Below, piece by piece: positions 28,437 to 39,088 of a DNA stretch of 64,000 nucleotides (the first letter of the stretch is position 1; each line of letters starts with the position of its first letter). Where the stretch lies: NCBI RefSeq assembly GCF_002252045.1, contig NZ_NEFF01000002.1, forward strand, positions 336,891 to 400,890, written 5' to 3'. Source of the stretch: Ignatzschineria sp. F8392. Lineage in GTDB: Bacteria; Pseudomonadota; Gammaproteobacteria; Cardiobacteriales; Wohlfahrtiimonadaceae. The notes under the pieces were generated by a model, which did no database searches, was not told the origin of the DNA, and was given only the letters and a program-made list of their open reading frames with translations. The translations under genes and the position numbers were made by a program.

Positions 28437-29435
28437 ATGTGTACAGCTATCAGCGTTAGATCTAAAGAAGGCCTTATCGCCGGAAGAACCATGGAATTTG
28501 GTTTTGACCTTAACTTCACCACAATTTTTCTCCCTCGCCAATATGAGATTGTAAAAAATAGTGGTACTGAAGGAGATAAGCTCACAACGCAGTATGCTTT
28601 TATGGGATCTAACTTCCTAGATCTTAATGGTGTCAATGATGGTATTAATGAACATGGTCTGATGGGAAGTATCAACTACTTTCCGGGTTATGCTAGCTAC
28701 CAAGAGAAAGCATCTGGGACTAAGAAATATAGTCTAGGTCCGGAGAATCTCCTCTCATTTATTCTGGGTAACTGTAAAGATATCGATGAGGTAAAGGCGC
28801 TTATTAAAGATGTAGAATTAATTGAATCTGTACAGGAAGCGTTAGGATTTACCCTTCCACTTCACTATGCGCTCTTTGATAAGGCGGGCAATGCTATTGT
28901 TATTGAACCTCAAGATAAAACGCTTTATATCCACGATAACCCTGTGGGTGTGATGACAAACTCCCCTGATTTTCAATGGCACTTAACCAACTTACGTAAT
29001 TACGTGAATAATTCACCCGTTAATAGTGATTCTGTAACATTACGTGACACAACATTTACTAAGTTTGGTCAAGGAACTGGACTTGCGGGCATTCCGGGAG
29101 ACTTCACTCCGCCAGCACGATTCGTTCGAGCTGCATTTTTTGCCGGTAATATGCCAGAACAAGAGACGAGTGCAAAAGCAGTTAATCAAGCATTTCATAT
29201 CCTCAATAACTTTGATCTTCCACTAGGCTCTACAGTTGATCACAATGCGCCTAAAGAGAGCCAATGTGAAATCACATTCTATACAGCAGTAATGGATAGC
29301 AATACCTTAGAGTATTACATCAAATCACACTTAGAACTCAACATTCATCGCCATCGTTTAACCGATTTTGATTTCGATTCTAAAGAGAAGATTATTCATC
29401 CACTAGATAAACACACAACCTTTATTGAGGCATAA
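28437..29435 (+). CDS. Choloylglycine-hydrolase-family amidase (bile salt hydrolase/penicillin V acylase-like)
   Basis: A 332-residue Ntn-fold linear amide hydrolase. After removal of Met1, Cys2 becomes the nucleophile (MCTAIS). Other family residues line up with standard numbering: R17 in GRTMEF, N175 in VMTNSPDFQWH and R228 in PPARFVRAAFF. The usual Asp after the Arg motif is Glu20 here. There is no signal peptide, so the protein is likely cytoplasmic. Family members cleave conjugated bile salts, penicillin V or acyl-homoserine lactones; sequence alone does not decide. AAGGAG precedes the ATG. Confidence 0.85.
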   Translation: MCTAISVRSKEGLIAGRTMEFGFDLNFTTIFLPRQYEIVKNSGTEGDKLTTQYAFMGSNFLDLNGVNDGINEHGLMGSINYFPGYASYQEKASGTKKYSLGPENLLSFILGNCKDIDEVKALIKDVELIESVQEALGFTLPLHYALFDKAGNAIVIEPQDKTLYIHDNPVGVMTNSPDFQWHLTNLRNYVNNSPVNSDSVTLRDTTFTKFGQGTGLAGIPGDFTPPARFVRAAFFAGNMPEQETSAKAVNQAFHILNNFDLPLGSTVDHNAPKESQCEITFYTAVMDSNTLEYYIKSHLELNIHRHRLTDFDFDSKEKIIHPLDKHTTFIEA

Positions 29436-29511
29436 ATCAGACCTCTCGTAATGGTATTACCTGTATATCTATCTGTATACTTTACAATCTGCTTGATATA
29501 GATAATTAAAA

Positions 29512-29541
29512 AGCTCACTTCAATTTGAAGTGAGCTCTTTT
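29512..29541. terminator. Bidirectional terminator between the acylase and lipoprotein genes
   Basis: The 12-bp perfect arms agctcacttcaa / ttgaagtgagct are flanked by T-rich sequence on the plus side and by A-rich sequence that becomes U5 on the minus side. It serves the convergent genes 28437-29435 and 29605-30153. Confidence 0.9.
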
Positions 29542-29604
29542 CTATCCCTTAAATAGCCATCAGGCTACTCTACAAATTAGATGGTCTAATTGCTAGATGA
29601 TTGG

Positions 29605-30153
29605 CTATCGAATATTTGCTTTTTTGAGAGCTTCTAACAATTGACGAATATTTTGCTGTGCAGTTAAATTACGAGCATCGATCGCTCTTGCCGTTCCAAG
29701 ATAGGAGACTTTTAAAGGTGCTTCCGCCTCAGTTCTAATATCTTGATTAAATAGAACTCTTCCTGTCGTCGCATCAACGAGCTGATAATTGACTTCCATA
29801 ATTGTTGGGAAATGTAATCCAATACTTAATTGGCTAAATTTTAACACCGTCGCTTTTAAGTTCGCTTCTCGCTTCGTACCATTAAAGAGCTGTGATTGAT
29901 CGAGGCTCTCTTGAAGCGCTTTTGCAAACGTCGATTTAAATTCTGCCTCAAAATGATTTTTATTCTCTAAATTAAAGAAGAAGTCATCACTCGGTGCATT
30001 TGATGCAATATTGACAGAGACATCTCCTAAGTGCATTGGGATTCTCTCCGCTTCTGTAACAGCGATCGACTCACCCTCTGGTGTATATTGAAAGTTGGCG
30101 ACGGTACAACCTGTCATCAACAGTGCAAGGGATAATAGAGCGAGTTTCTTCAT
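29605..30153 (-). CDS. Uncharacterised lipoprotein
   Basis: A 182-residue protein with a lipoprotein signal: MKKLALLSLALLMTGC, lipidated Cys16. The mature part reads as a small alpha/beta domain with FEAEFKSTFAKALQESLDQSQLF in the middle and a MEVNYQLVDATTGRVLF-type strand pair, the pattern of proteins annotated as YajG-like or DUF-type lipoproteins. I do not recognise a family with confidence. AGGAG precedes the ATG. The gene is alone and convergent with the acylase gene. Confidence 0.7.
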   Translation of the reverse strand: MKKLALLSLALLMTGCTVANFQYTPEGESIAVTEAERIPMHLGDVSVNIASNAPSDDFFFNLENKNHFEAEFKSTFAKALQESLDQSQLFNGTKREANLKATVLKFSQLSIGLHFPTIMEVNYQLVDATTGRVLFNQDIRTEAEAPLKVSYLGTARAIDARNLTAQQNIRQLLEALKKANIR

Positions 30154-30352
30154 TACTGATTCTCCTAATGTTAATAAAATGATGTAGCTATAGTGGCTAT
30201 CGATTACCTCATTGTAGCGTAAAAATTAACTGATAATTTATTAAAATTACCAATACTCCCCCACACTTCTATAAAACTACAAAATAAGATCTTGTATCTC
30301 TTTTCATTCTTCCCTGAATAATCCTCCGCTATAAAGAAATTTTCTACACTCT

Positions 30353-30383
30353 AAAAAAAAGGGCCGCACATCGTGCGACCCTT
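30353..30383 (-). terminator. groSL terminator
   Basis: On the minus strand, aagggtcgcac pairs with gtgcggccctt (one G-U), the loop is 3 bases, and U8 follows. It lies 60 bases after the groL stop. Confidence 0.95.
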
Positions 30384-30442
30384 CTACTTAAGTTACTCTT
30401 ATTTTTTAATCTATCCCGAATAAGAAAGGGATTAGAGTGATA

Positions 30443-32101
<1,659 letters not shown>

Positions 32102-32124
32102 CTATGTTTAAATTCTTCTATAAC

Positions 32125-32150
32125 TTTGATCTGTTAGTTTGATCTGTTAA
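32125..32150. repeat. 13-bp tandem duplication in the groS-groL spacer
   Basis: tttgatctgttag and tttgatctgttaa lie head to tail (one base different), within the transcribed leader of groL. Confidence 0.85.
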
Positions 32151-32243
32151 CTATGATCAGTTAGAGGTTGAATTAATCTAATAAGTGATAAGAACATCAT
32201 CTCTATATCTATGTAAATAGAGTCTCATCTACGTTATAAGCTA

Positions 32244-32534
32244 TTAACCCTCGATAACCGCCATGATCTCATCTTCACGCATAACGAGTAGCTCTTCGCC
32301 TGCGACCTCTACTTCAGAACCTGAGAATTTACCGAAAAGAACTTTATCCCCAACTTTGACATCTAAAGTCTTTACTTCACCACTTGCCAATACCTTACCG
32401 TTACCTACAGCAAGAACGACACCGCGTGAAGGTTTCTCTGTAGCAGTTCCTGGAAGAACGATACCACCTGCAGTTTTAAGCTCTTCTTCTTCACGTTTGA
32501 TGATTACTCTGTCATGTAAAGGACGTAATTTCAT
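32244..32534 (-). CDS. groS: 10 kDa co-chaperonin GroES
   Basis: A 96-residue lid protein of the chaperonin. It begins [17 protein letters not shown], carries the mobile loop [16 protein letters not shown] that contacts GroEL, and ends with [16 protein letters not shown] precedes the ATG. It is the first gene of the groSL operon, behind a heat-shock promoter about 170 bases upstream. Confidence 0.98.
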   Translation of the reverse strand: MKLRPLHDRVIIKREEEELKTAGGIVLPGTATEKPSRGVVLAVGNGKVLASGEVKTLDVKVGDKVLFGKFSGSEVEVAGEELLVMREDEIMAVIEG

Positions 32535-32955
32535 AGTCTATTCCTCATTAAAAGATTCATTAAATGATTGTTAATTGCTACCTTAAAAGTGAGTCAATTA
32601 ACGCTCCATATGATGTTTTATCAATTGTTATTATCAGAAACCTTATCTAACTTGCCCTAGCAGAGGCTTATTTATAAGGTCTAGCCTGAGTTACGTCTTA
32701 ATTGATGGGGTCAATAAAAAGAGTTTCAAGTCTTTCCCCCCTCTTTTTTTCAATTTTGACTAATAAATGATCAACAATTAAGCGATTTTAGAACCCCCTC
32801 TTCAGCGTCCTAATAGATTCTCTGATAAGATTCCTTTTTCAATCCAGCGCAACACATCTTGGAAAAATTTTAATATCTTTTTCAAATTTTTTTCAAAAAT
32901 AAATTTCAATAAACATCGCAATAGTAATGAAATCGATTATAAGAGCCGATAAAAT
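32535..32955. other. Divergent non-coding region between groS and the MATE gene
   Basis: This gap of 421 bases holds the sigma-32-type groS promoter (32702-32730) on the minus strand, leaving a leader of about 165 bases. No CIRCE operator was seen. The right part (32880-32955) is A/T-rich and should hold the plus-strand MATE promoter. Confidence 0.7.
32702..32730 (-). promoter_or_regulatory. groS: Sigma-32-type heat-shock promoter for groSL
   Basis: On the minus strand, CTTGAAA (32730-32724) is followed by a 13-base spacer and CCCCATCAA (32710-32702), an almost exact match to the known RpoH consensus. Placement upstream of groS supports it. Confidence 0.85.
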
Positions 32956-34299
32956 ATGGGAAAAAACCTCTTCTTAGCTTGGAATAACCTTACCATTCAT
33001 CGCCGAGTCTGGGCTTTAACGCTCCCGATGATCCTTTCAAACATCTCTGTCCCACTGGTAGGGACAGTTGATACCATGATTGTAGGTCATCTGAATGATG
33101 CAAATCAGATGGCAAGTGTCGGTATTGGCAGCAGTATCTATCTCTTTCTAATCGCTATCTTAAACTTTCTACGCATGGGAACAACGGGCTTTACCGCACA
33201 GGCTTATGGCCATAAAAATGGAGGAATGATTCGCCTAATCCTCATTCAAGGCATTCTCTTAGCGCTTCTCTTAGCACTGATCCTACTACTTCTAGCCTTC
33301 CCGATTACAACACTCGCTTTTTCAATTATCGATCCCGAACCTGCTCTTTATGACGGCGCCTCCCAGTTTTTTTCTTGGCGATTAATGGGAGCTCCGGCGG
33401 CACTGATCAATTTTGCCTTAATCGGTTGGTTTTTAGGAATGCAAAATGCTCGTATTCCCTTCTATATGCTATTAGCCACCAATATTCTTAATATTCTCTT
33501 AACCTTACTTTTTATCTTAAAACTCAATCTCGGTATTACAGGTGTTGCTAAAGCGGCGGTAATTTCTGAATACTTTGGTCTTCTTGTCGGCCTTGCTATT
33601 TTGCCAAAAATCTTGCTAAAAAATCGAGGAGAGTGGATCTTCTCACCTCTTAAAAAGTGGCATAACTGGCAATCTTTAATCTTTGTAAATCGAGATATCT
33701 TTATCCGTAGCTTAACACTACAACTTGCCTTCTTTTTAGTAACACTACAAGGCTCCCGGCTCGGCGGTGATATTGTTGCCGCAAATATGATTATTCTCAA
33801 TGGTCTCTTTATTCTCTCCTATCTCTTAGATGGATTTGCTCATGCTATCGAAGCATTAACAGGCCGAGCAATTGGTGAAAAGAGCCGAGACCAATTACGA
33901 TCTGTCATGGTCGTCGCCGGTGGCTGGGCATTGATAATCACACTACTCTTCTTCTTTCTCTTTCTATTATGGGGAGATCAATTTATCAACCTGATCTCCA
34001 ATATCGATGCTGTCCGAGAGAGCGCTTACCCGCTAATTCCTTATCTAACACTCCTCCCCTTAATTAGTGTTTGGAGTTATCTTCTAGATGGCCTCTTTAT
34101 CGGCGCAACGCGTGCAAAAGAGATGCGCAATGCAATGATAGGCGCTTTTATAATCGCTTTACCGATCGGTATTCTACTAACCCCTTTTGGCAATGATGGA
34201 TTATGGCTCTCATTCCTCCTCTTTATGCTGTTACGAGGTATTATTATGATCTATTTCACCTACCAAATTGAACAAAAGGAAGGCTGGATTGAGCATTAA
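32956..34299 (+). CDS. MATE-family efflux transporter, DinF-like
   Basis: A 447-residue membrane protein with about twelve helices. The opening LTLPMILSNISVPLVGTVDTMIVGHL and the LRMGTTGFTAQAYG segment match the DinF branch of MATE transporters rather than the MepA/NorM branch of the gene at 10936. DinF-type proteins are linked to tolerance of oxidative stress and bile salts, but the substrate here is not known. The ribosome site before the ATG is weak. The gene converges on rppH and shares a bidirectional terminator with it. Confidence 0.82.
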   Translation: MGKNLFLAWNNLTIHRRVWALTLPMILSNISVPLVGTVDTMIVGHLNDANQMASVGIGSSIYLFLIAILNFLRMGTTGFTAQAYGHKNGGMIRLILIQGILLALLLALILLLLAFPITTLAFSIIDPEPALYDGASQFFSWRLMGAPAALINFALIGWFLGMQNARIPFYMLLATNILNILLTLLFILKLNLGITGVAKAAVISEYFGLLVGLAILPKILLKNRGEWIFSPLKKWHNWQSLIFVNRDIFIRSLTLQLAFFLVTLQGSRLGGDIVAANMIILNGLFILSYLLDGFAHAIEALTGRAIGEKSRDQLRSVMVVAGGWALIITLLFFFLFLLWGDQFINLISNIDAVRESAYPLIPYLTLLPLISVWSYLLDGLFIGATRAKEMRNAMIGAFIIALPIGILLTPFGNDGLWLSFLLFMLLRGIIMIYFTYQIEQKEGWIEH

Positions 34300-34366
34300 A
34301 AAGAGCTCTAGAAGCCTCGAAAAGTCCCTAAAAGTCACCATTATAAATAGTGAAAATAGTGATATA

Positions 34367-34394
34367 AAAAAAGCACGTTTAATACGTGCTTTTC
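34367..34394. terminator. Bidirectional terminator overlapping the rppH stop codon
   Basis: aaaagcacgt pairs with acgtgctttt around a 4-base loop; the arms provide T runs on both strands. The rppH stop codon (34379-34381) falls in the loop edge, so the hairpin includes the last codons of rppH. Confidence 0.88.
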
Positions 34395-35026
34395 TCAATA
34401 ATAATATGTTGCTCTATATGTCGCTCTTCAAAAGAAATTCTCTTCTCTCCATTTCGCTCTTTGAAAGTCTGCTTGCGAGAGTGCATTCTAAAGAGGGAAT
34501 GACGTCTTCGTGAGCGTAAATCTTTAGGTTTTTTAGGAACCGTTCTTTCAAAAATCAAAGGGGCAAGCTCTGTTAGCGCTTTATCATAAACTTTACGTTT
34601 AAAATGAATCACATCGCGCAATGGTAACCAATAATCAACCCACTTATAGTGATCAAACTCGGGATGGTCCGCCGCATTCAGATTAAAATCCGCTTCCTCA
34701 CCGATAAATTCGAGCATAAACCAGACCTGCTTTTGGCCGATACATGTTCTCTCATTCATATGATTTCGGCGAATCAAATTGTGGGGTAAACGATAACGTA
34801 ACCACCGATCTGTTCTACCTAAAATTTTAATATGTTCAGGGCGTAATCCAACTTCCTCATAAAGCTCTCTATACATGGCTTCTTCCGGCGTCTCATTTGG
34901 ATCAATTCCCCCTTGTGGAAATTGCCAAGCATCTAATTGACCGATGCGATGACCCCAGAATAACTGCTGATTTTGATTACACAATATGATTCCAACGTTT
35001 GCCCGAAAGCCATCATTGTCTATCAT
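34379..35026 (-). CDS. rppH: RNA pyrophosphohydrolase RppH
   Basis: A 215-residue Nudix hydrolase that removes pyrophosphate from the 5' end of mRNAs and so triggers RNase E decay. The Nudix box spans 39-61 ([22 protein letters not shown]). The opening [17 protein letters not shown] and the WQFPQGG segment are standard. The last ~50 residues are a basic extension ([13 protein letters not shown]), making it longer than the 176-residue E. coli protein. ptsP, its common partner, is not adjacent. Confidence 0.93.
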   Translation of the reverse strand: MIDNDGFRANVGIILCNQNQQLFWGHRIGQLDAWQFPQGGIDPNETPEEAMYRELYEEVGLRPEHIKILGRTDRWLRYRLPHNLIRRNHMNERTCIGQKQVWFMLEFIGEEADFNLNAADHPEFDHYKWVDYWLPLRDVIHFKRKVYDKALTELAPLIFERTVPKKPKDLRSRRRHSLFRMHSRKQTFKERNGEKRISFEERHIEQHIIIEKSTY

Positions 35027-35588
35027 TTTGTGCCTTTATCTAAAAATTAAAATATCAACTCTATTGTTCCACAAGGCGCCTTTAAAGCCAAATCTTATTT
35101 AAAATAGAAGTAGGGAGCCTCGCTAAAATGGGCTGTTAGATGTGATAGTCATCTCTTATCTAAAAGATAGAGAGTATCAAAGATAATAAGAGCTTATAAG
35201 TAGATTAGTCAATTTATACAAAACTTATTAAAAGCTTACGAGGAACTTACGGAGGTCTTTTAAAAAGATATAGATGAACGCATCACTATTTTATAAATAG
35301 CTTAGATAAATAGGCGCACAATAGATTTGTAATAAAATGACTAAAATAATAATTTGAATAACGATTGGAATAATTATTTTAATAACCCCCAACCTACCCT
35401 ATTTCTTGTATGATGATTTTATATATGATGTTATGTGATGAAAAGAATGTTGAGAGATGAAGCATTGAGATCCATCTTTCTAACTGGGAATCCATCATCA
35501 AAGTTAATTGTAGATAGTAAAGATTATCTACCAAGATTCCCACTCTTATCTTTCTACTTAAGATCTCTGCTTAAGCAAAGGAGTTACG
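35027..35588. other. AT-rich non-coding stretch before the SDR gene
   Basis: Over 562 bases I see no supported gene. It has scattered TATAAT-like sequence and ends with the ribosome site AAAGGAG of the SDR gene. Confidence 0.55.
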
Positions 35589-36344
35589 ATGTTTTCATTA
35601 GATAAACAGATCGCAATGGTGACAGGTGGCGCAAAAGGTATCGGGCGCGGCATTGTTGAGGCACTTATTGAAGCTGGAGCAACCGTTATTATTGCGGATA
35701 TCGATACCACTGCCGGCAATAATACAGCAAAAGAGTTAGGTTGCGATTTTGTCGCATTAGATGTTACGAATCAAGCCCTCTGCCAAACGCGTATCGAAGA
35801 GGTGATCGAAAAGTATGGTAGGCTCGATATTCTCTGCTCCAATACCGGTATCTTTCCTCAGGCAACCATAGAGGAGATGACGGAGAAAGATTGGGATTTT
35901 ATGCAAGAGGTCAATGTCAAAGGAACCTTCTTTATTGTCCAAGCAGCCCTTAAAGTGATGAAAAATCAAGGTTATGGACGCGTGATTATTACATCATCTA
36001 TTACAGGAAATATTACGGGATTCCCCGGATGGAGCCATTATGGAGCATCTAAGGCGGCTCAATTAGGATTTATGCGTAGCGCTGCTCTCGAATATGCTCG
36101 CTTTGGCATTACAGTGAATGCAGTTCTACCCGGCAATATCTTAACGGAGGGACTCGAAGCACAAGGGGAGACTTATCTCAATCAGATGCGTGCGACAATC
36201 CCGACACATACATTAGGCGAACCTAAAGATATCGGTTATGCCGCAGCTTTTCTGGCATCGAAAGAAGCTAAATATATTACAGGACAAACCATTATTATCG
36301 ATGGTGGACAGATTCTCCCAGAATCACCGGAAGCACTACTCTAA
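35589..36344 (+). CDS. SDR-family oxidoreductase (FabG-like)
   Basis: A 251-residue short-chain dehydrogenase. The cofactor loop is TGGAKGIGRG; the usual NAG motif appears as SNTG; catalytic residues are in SSITG (Ser) and HYGASKAA (Tyr, Lys). The C-terminal TGQTIIIDGGQILPE is typical of classical SDRs. An acidic residue after beta-2 (ADIDTT) suggests NAD(H) preference. The specific substrate is unknown. It stands alone with AAAGGAG before the ATG and a terminator after. Confidence 0.85.
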   Translation: MFSLDKQIAMVTGGAKGIGRGIVEALIEAGATVIIADIDTTAGNNTAKELGCDFVALDVTNQALCQTRIEEVIEKYGRLDILCSNTGIFPQATIEEMTEKDWDFMQEVNVKGTFFIVQAALKVMKNQGYGRVIITSSITGNITGFPGWSHYGASKAAQLGFMRSAALEYARFGITVNAVLPGNILTEGLEAQGETYLNQMRATIPTHTLGEPKDIGYAAAFLASKEAKYITGQTIIIDGGQILPESPEALL

Positions 36345-36401
36345 CCACAAATATATCTGGATATTGAATATACGATATTTCTCCTATATTCATAGTTAAA
36401 T

Positions 36402-36444
36402 AGAGAGGGAGCGTATCTTTCAATATGCTCCCTTCTCTTTTTCA
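36402..36444 (+). terminator. Terminator of the SDR gene
   Basis: gggagcgtat pairs with atatgctccc (one G-U) with an extended A/G-C/T base, followed by T5. Confidence 0.82.
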
Positions 36445-36538
36445 TCCTACAGTGACCTGCCGTTACAATCTGCTGCCGATCATTGAAGACTCAGATCTCT
36501 ATTCGATCTTAAAACTTCCCCTAGTTTATGAAGATCTA

Positions 36539-37813
36539 TTAGAGATAACTCTTGAATCTCTCTCGACCTAAATAGAGGCTTAAAAAGATTCCTAATGCAC
36601 ATAAGAAGAGAATGTAATAGGCAATAAACATTGGATGGAAATGCTCTGCAATCACCGGTACTAAGAAGGTTGTTAACCCTGCAAATACGGCATTACCAAT
36701 ATTGTATGAGAAGCCCATGCCAGTTAAACGCACATCTGCCGGAAAGAGACGAATGATAATCATCGGCACACAAGCAACGATCCCTAAGAAGAAGGAGGCG
36801 ATGGCATAGAGGATTCCTACCTGCGTCAAATCACTACTGCCTAATGCGGTAAAGAAGATATAGCTTGTGATCGCAAGAAGCAGCGCAAACCCGAAAAGAG
36901 TTCTTCTCAAACCGATTCGATCAACCAAGAATCCCGCCGCTAAACTCCCCACAATATTCATAAAAGTGGCGACTAATGCTGCTTTATTAACAAATCCCGC
37001 CTCCATATTAAAAACTTCTGATTTCATTAAGTTCGGGGCGAGCAGAACTAAAACAACCCCCGCAATCAGTAACCAAGTACTCAATGTCGCAATAAAGAGT
37101 TGAGGACGAAAATCTTTTAAGAGCGTTTTCATAGGTGTACCGGCGTGCAGTGCTTTCTGCTTCTGCATCTCTAAGAAAACCGGTGTCTCTTTGAGATATC
37201 GACGAAGATAGACTGCTAACAACCCTAAAACACCCCCTAAAATAAAGGGAATTCGCCAGGCATATGCTAAAGTCTCCGAGGCAGTAAAGGAGATATTCAT
37301 CATCGTTGAGACAAAATGACCGATCAATACGCCAAAAGTTAACCCTGCAGCGATAGCGCTATTAGCAATACCAAAACGCCCACGGGAGACATGCTCTGTG
37401 ACAAAAACATGAGCACTAGGAACCTCTCCCCCTAATGCGACACCTTGTAAGATTCGCATCAAAAGAAGAAGTGCCGGTGCAAAATAACCGATGGACTCAT
37501 AGGTCGGCAATAAACCAATGGCAAGTGTCGGCAGCGCCATCATAAAGAGCGAGAACATAAAGACCTTTTTCCGACCAATCAGATCTCCAAAATGGGCCAG
37601 CACAACACCACTTAATGGGCGAACAAAATAGGCAATCGCATAGGTAAGATAGGTCATCACCGTAGCAACTAACTCTGATTCTGCCGGGAAAAAGAGCACT
37701 CTTAAGGTAGAGGCAAATGTTAAAAAGACAATGAAATCATAAAACTCTAACGCTCCACCTAAAGAAGAGAGTGATAAGGTCTTTACCTCATCGCGTGTTA
37801 AACCTTGCGCCAT
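36539..37813 (-). CDS. MFS transporter, metabolite:H+ symporter (MHS) type
   Basis: A 424-residue protein with twelve predicted helices. The start SSLGGALEFYDFIVF, motif FGDLIGRKKVF and RILQGVALGGEVPSA are typical of the MHS branch (ProP, KgtP, ShiA). The C-terminus is short, so it lacks the ProP coiled coil. The gene starts 3 bases after the queA stop codon, and its ribosome site GAAGGAG lies inside queA, so translation is probably coupled. The link between tRNA queuosine synthesis and this transporter is not obvious; the substrate is unknown. Confidence 0.85.
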   Translation of the reverse strand: MAQGLTRDEVKTLSLSSLGGALEFYDFIVFLTFASTLRVLFFPAESELVATVMTYLTYAIAYFVRPLSGVVLAHFGDLIGRKKVFMFSLFMMALPTLAIGLLPTYESIGYFAPALLLLMRILQGVALGGEVPSAHVFVTEHVSRGRFGIANSAIAAGLTFGVLIGHFVSTMMNISFTASETLAYAWRIPFILGGVLGLLAVYLRRYLKETPVFLEMQKQKALHAGTPMKTLLKDFRPQLFIATLSTWLLIAGVVLVLLAPNLMKSEVFNMEAGFVNKAALVATFMNIVGSLAAGFLVDRIGLRRTLFGFALLLAITSYIFFTALGSSDLTQVGILYAIASFFLGIVACVPMIIIRLFPADVRLTGMGFSYNIGNAVFAGLTTFLVPVIAEHFHPMFIAYYILFLCALGIFLSLYLGRERFKSYL

Positions 37814-37816
37814 AAC

Positions 37817-38857
37817 TTACTCCTTCGCTCGATCCAATTCCGGCACTAACAACATACTATCCCCGTAACTAAAGAAACGGTATTGCGATTTAACCGCATG
37901 CTGATAGATCTCTTCGATACGTTTCTTCCCCATCAATGTTGAAACTAACACCAAGAGTGTCGATTTAGGAAGATGGAAATTGGTTAAGAGCCCATCAATC
38001 ACTCTAAATTTAAAGCCCGGCTTGATAAAAATATCTGTATCTCCCACAAACGGGCGCAACTCCCCTGAAAGAGCAGCGCTTTCTAATGCACGCACGGCTG
38101 TCGTGCCAATCGCAATCACTCTTTTCCCCGCCGCTTTTGTTGCTTTAATCTCCTCTACTGCCGACTCTGGCACAGAGATCCACTCTTTATGCATCTGATG
38201 CTCATCTAAATTTTCACTTCGAATCGGTTGAAACGTCCCCGCACCGACATGCAGCGTAATCTCTGTAATATCAACCCCTTTTTGACGCAGTTGATCAAGC
38301 AACTCCTCTGTAAAATGAAGTCCGGCAGTCGGCGCCGCAACCGCACCCTCCTCTTTATTAAAGACGGTCTGATAGCGGGACTGATCAAGTTCTTCATCAC
38401 TACGTGTAATATAGGGTGGCAATGGAAGATGCCCATAGGTTTCTAGCAGTTGTGCAATCGCGCTTCCATCGATCGTTCGTAGTTGAAAGAAATGATCATC
38501 CCTGGCCACCATTTCTAGACGAGGCTCCCCCTCAATCAAAACTTTTTTCCCCACTTTTAACGCTTTGCTCGCTTTAATTTGCGCTAAAATATCTGTTTCA
38601 GTCAGAAGACGCTCAACCATAATCTCCACCTTGCCCCCCGTCTCTTTTTGTCCAAAGAGTCGAGCCGGCAAAACGCGAGTATTATTGATCACAATCCGAT
38701 CTCCGGGGTGTAAATATTCAACTAAAGCATCAAAGCTATGGTCTCGAATCTCGCCATGATAAGGGATTAACAATCGGGAGGTTCCTCTTACTTTCGGTGG
38801 AAATTGGGCAATCAATTCCTCGGGCAGATGATAATCGTAATCTGATAATTTCAACAT
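37817..38857 (-). CDS. queA: S-adenosylmethionine:tRNA ribosyltransferase-isomerase
   Basis: A 346-residue enzyme that moves the ribosyl group of SAM onto preQ1 in tRNA, giving epoxyqueuosine. Landmarks: start LSDYDYHLPEELIAQFPP, INNTRVLPARLFG, the conserved GAVAAPTAGLHFTEELL near residue 180 and LLTNFHLPKSTLLVLVS near the end. Length is normal. tgt, yajC and secDF, which often follow queA, are absent; an MHS transporter takes their place. Confidence 0.96.
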   Translation of the reverse strand: MLKLSDYDYHLPEELIAQFPPKVRGTSRLLIPYHGEIRDHSFDALVEYLHPGDRIVINNTRVLPARLFGQKETGGKVEIMVERLLTETDILAQIKASKALKVGKKVLIEGEPRLEMVARDDHFFQLRTIDGSAIAQLLETYGHLPLPPYITRSDEELDQSRYQTVFNKEEGAVAAPTAGLHFTEELLDQLRQKGVDITEITLHVGAGTFQPIRSENLDEHQMHKEWISVPESAVEEIKATKAAGKRVIAIGTTAVRALESAALSGELRPFVGDTDIFIKPGFKFRVIDGLLTNFHLPKSTLLVLVSTLMGKKRIEEIYQHAVKSQYRFFSYGDSMLLVPELDRAKE

Positions 38858-38896
38858 GAACTCTTATTCCTACTTATATTTTCACTGATGTTTTTT

Positions 38897-38920
38897 ACTA
38901 ATATTTCTACTAATATTTCT
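38897..38920. repeat. 12-bp tandem duplication
   Basis: actaatatttct occurs twice in contact, between queA and the lysA terminator. Confidence 0.88.
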
Positions 38921-38946
38921 ACAGCCAATTCCAATTGTGCTAAAGA

Positions 38947-38983
38947 TAAAATCCCAAAGTCCACCGAGGACATTGGGATTTTT
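38947..38983. terminator. Terminator after lysA (bidirectional shape)
   Basis: aaaatcccaa pairs with ttgggatttt, with an inner gtcc/ggac stem. The outer A/T tracts give U runs on both strands. It mainly serves lysA on the minus strand. The 12-bp duplication actaatatttct (38897-38920) lies just to its left. Confidence 0.88.
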
Positions 38984-39088
38984 ATCATCACACGACTCTT
39001 TTTAATTAACCACTCTCAATCAATAGCTCTTGTTAACAATAATTAATTAACAATTATTAATTAACGATCTTAACGATCATTACTAACA

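Noticed and set aside
32263..32574. 103-codon plus-strand frame opposite groS
   Set aside because: Fully antisense to groS; the Ser/Thr-rich translation is typical of a shadow frame.
32535..32760. CIRCE (HrcA) operator upstream of groS
   Set aside because: No TTAGCACTC-N9-GAGTGCTAA match was found; the region instead has a sigma-32-type promoter.
35438..35605. 55-residue plus-strand frame before the SDR gene
   Set aside because: No ribosome site, no recognisable pattern, and it overlaps the well-supported SDR start.
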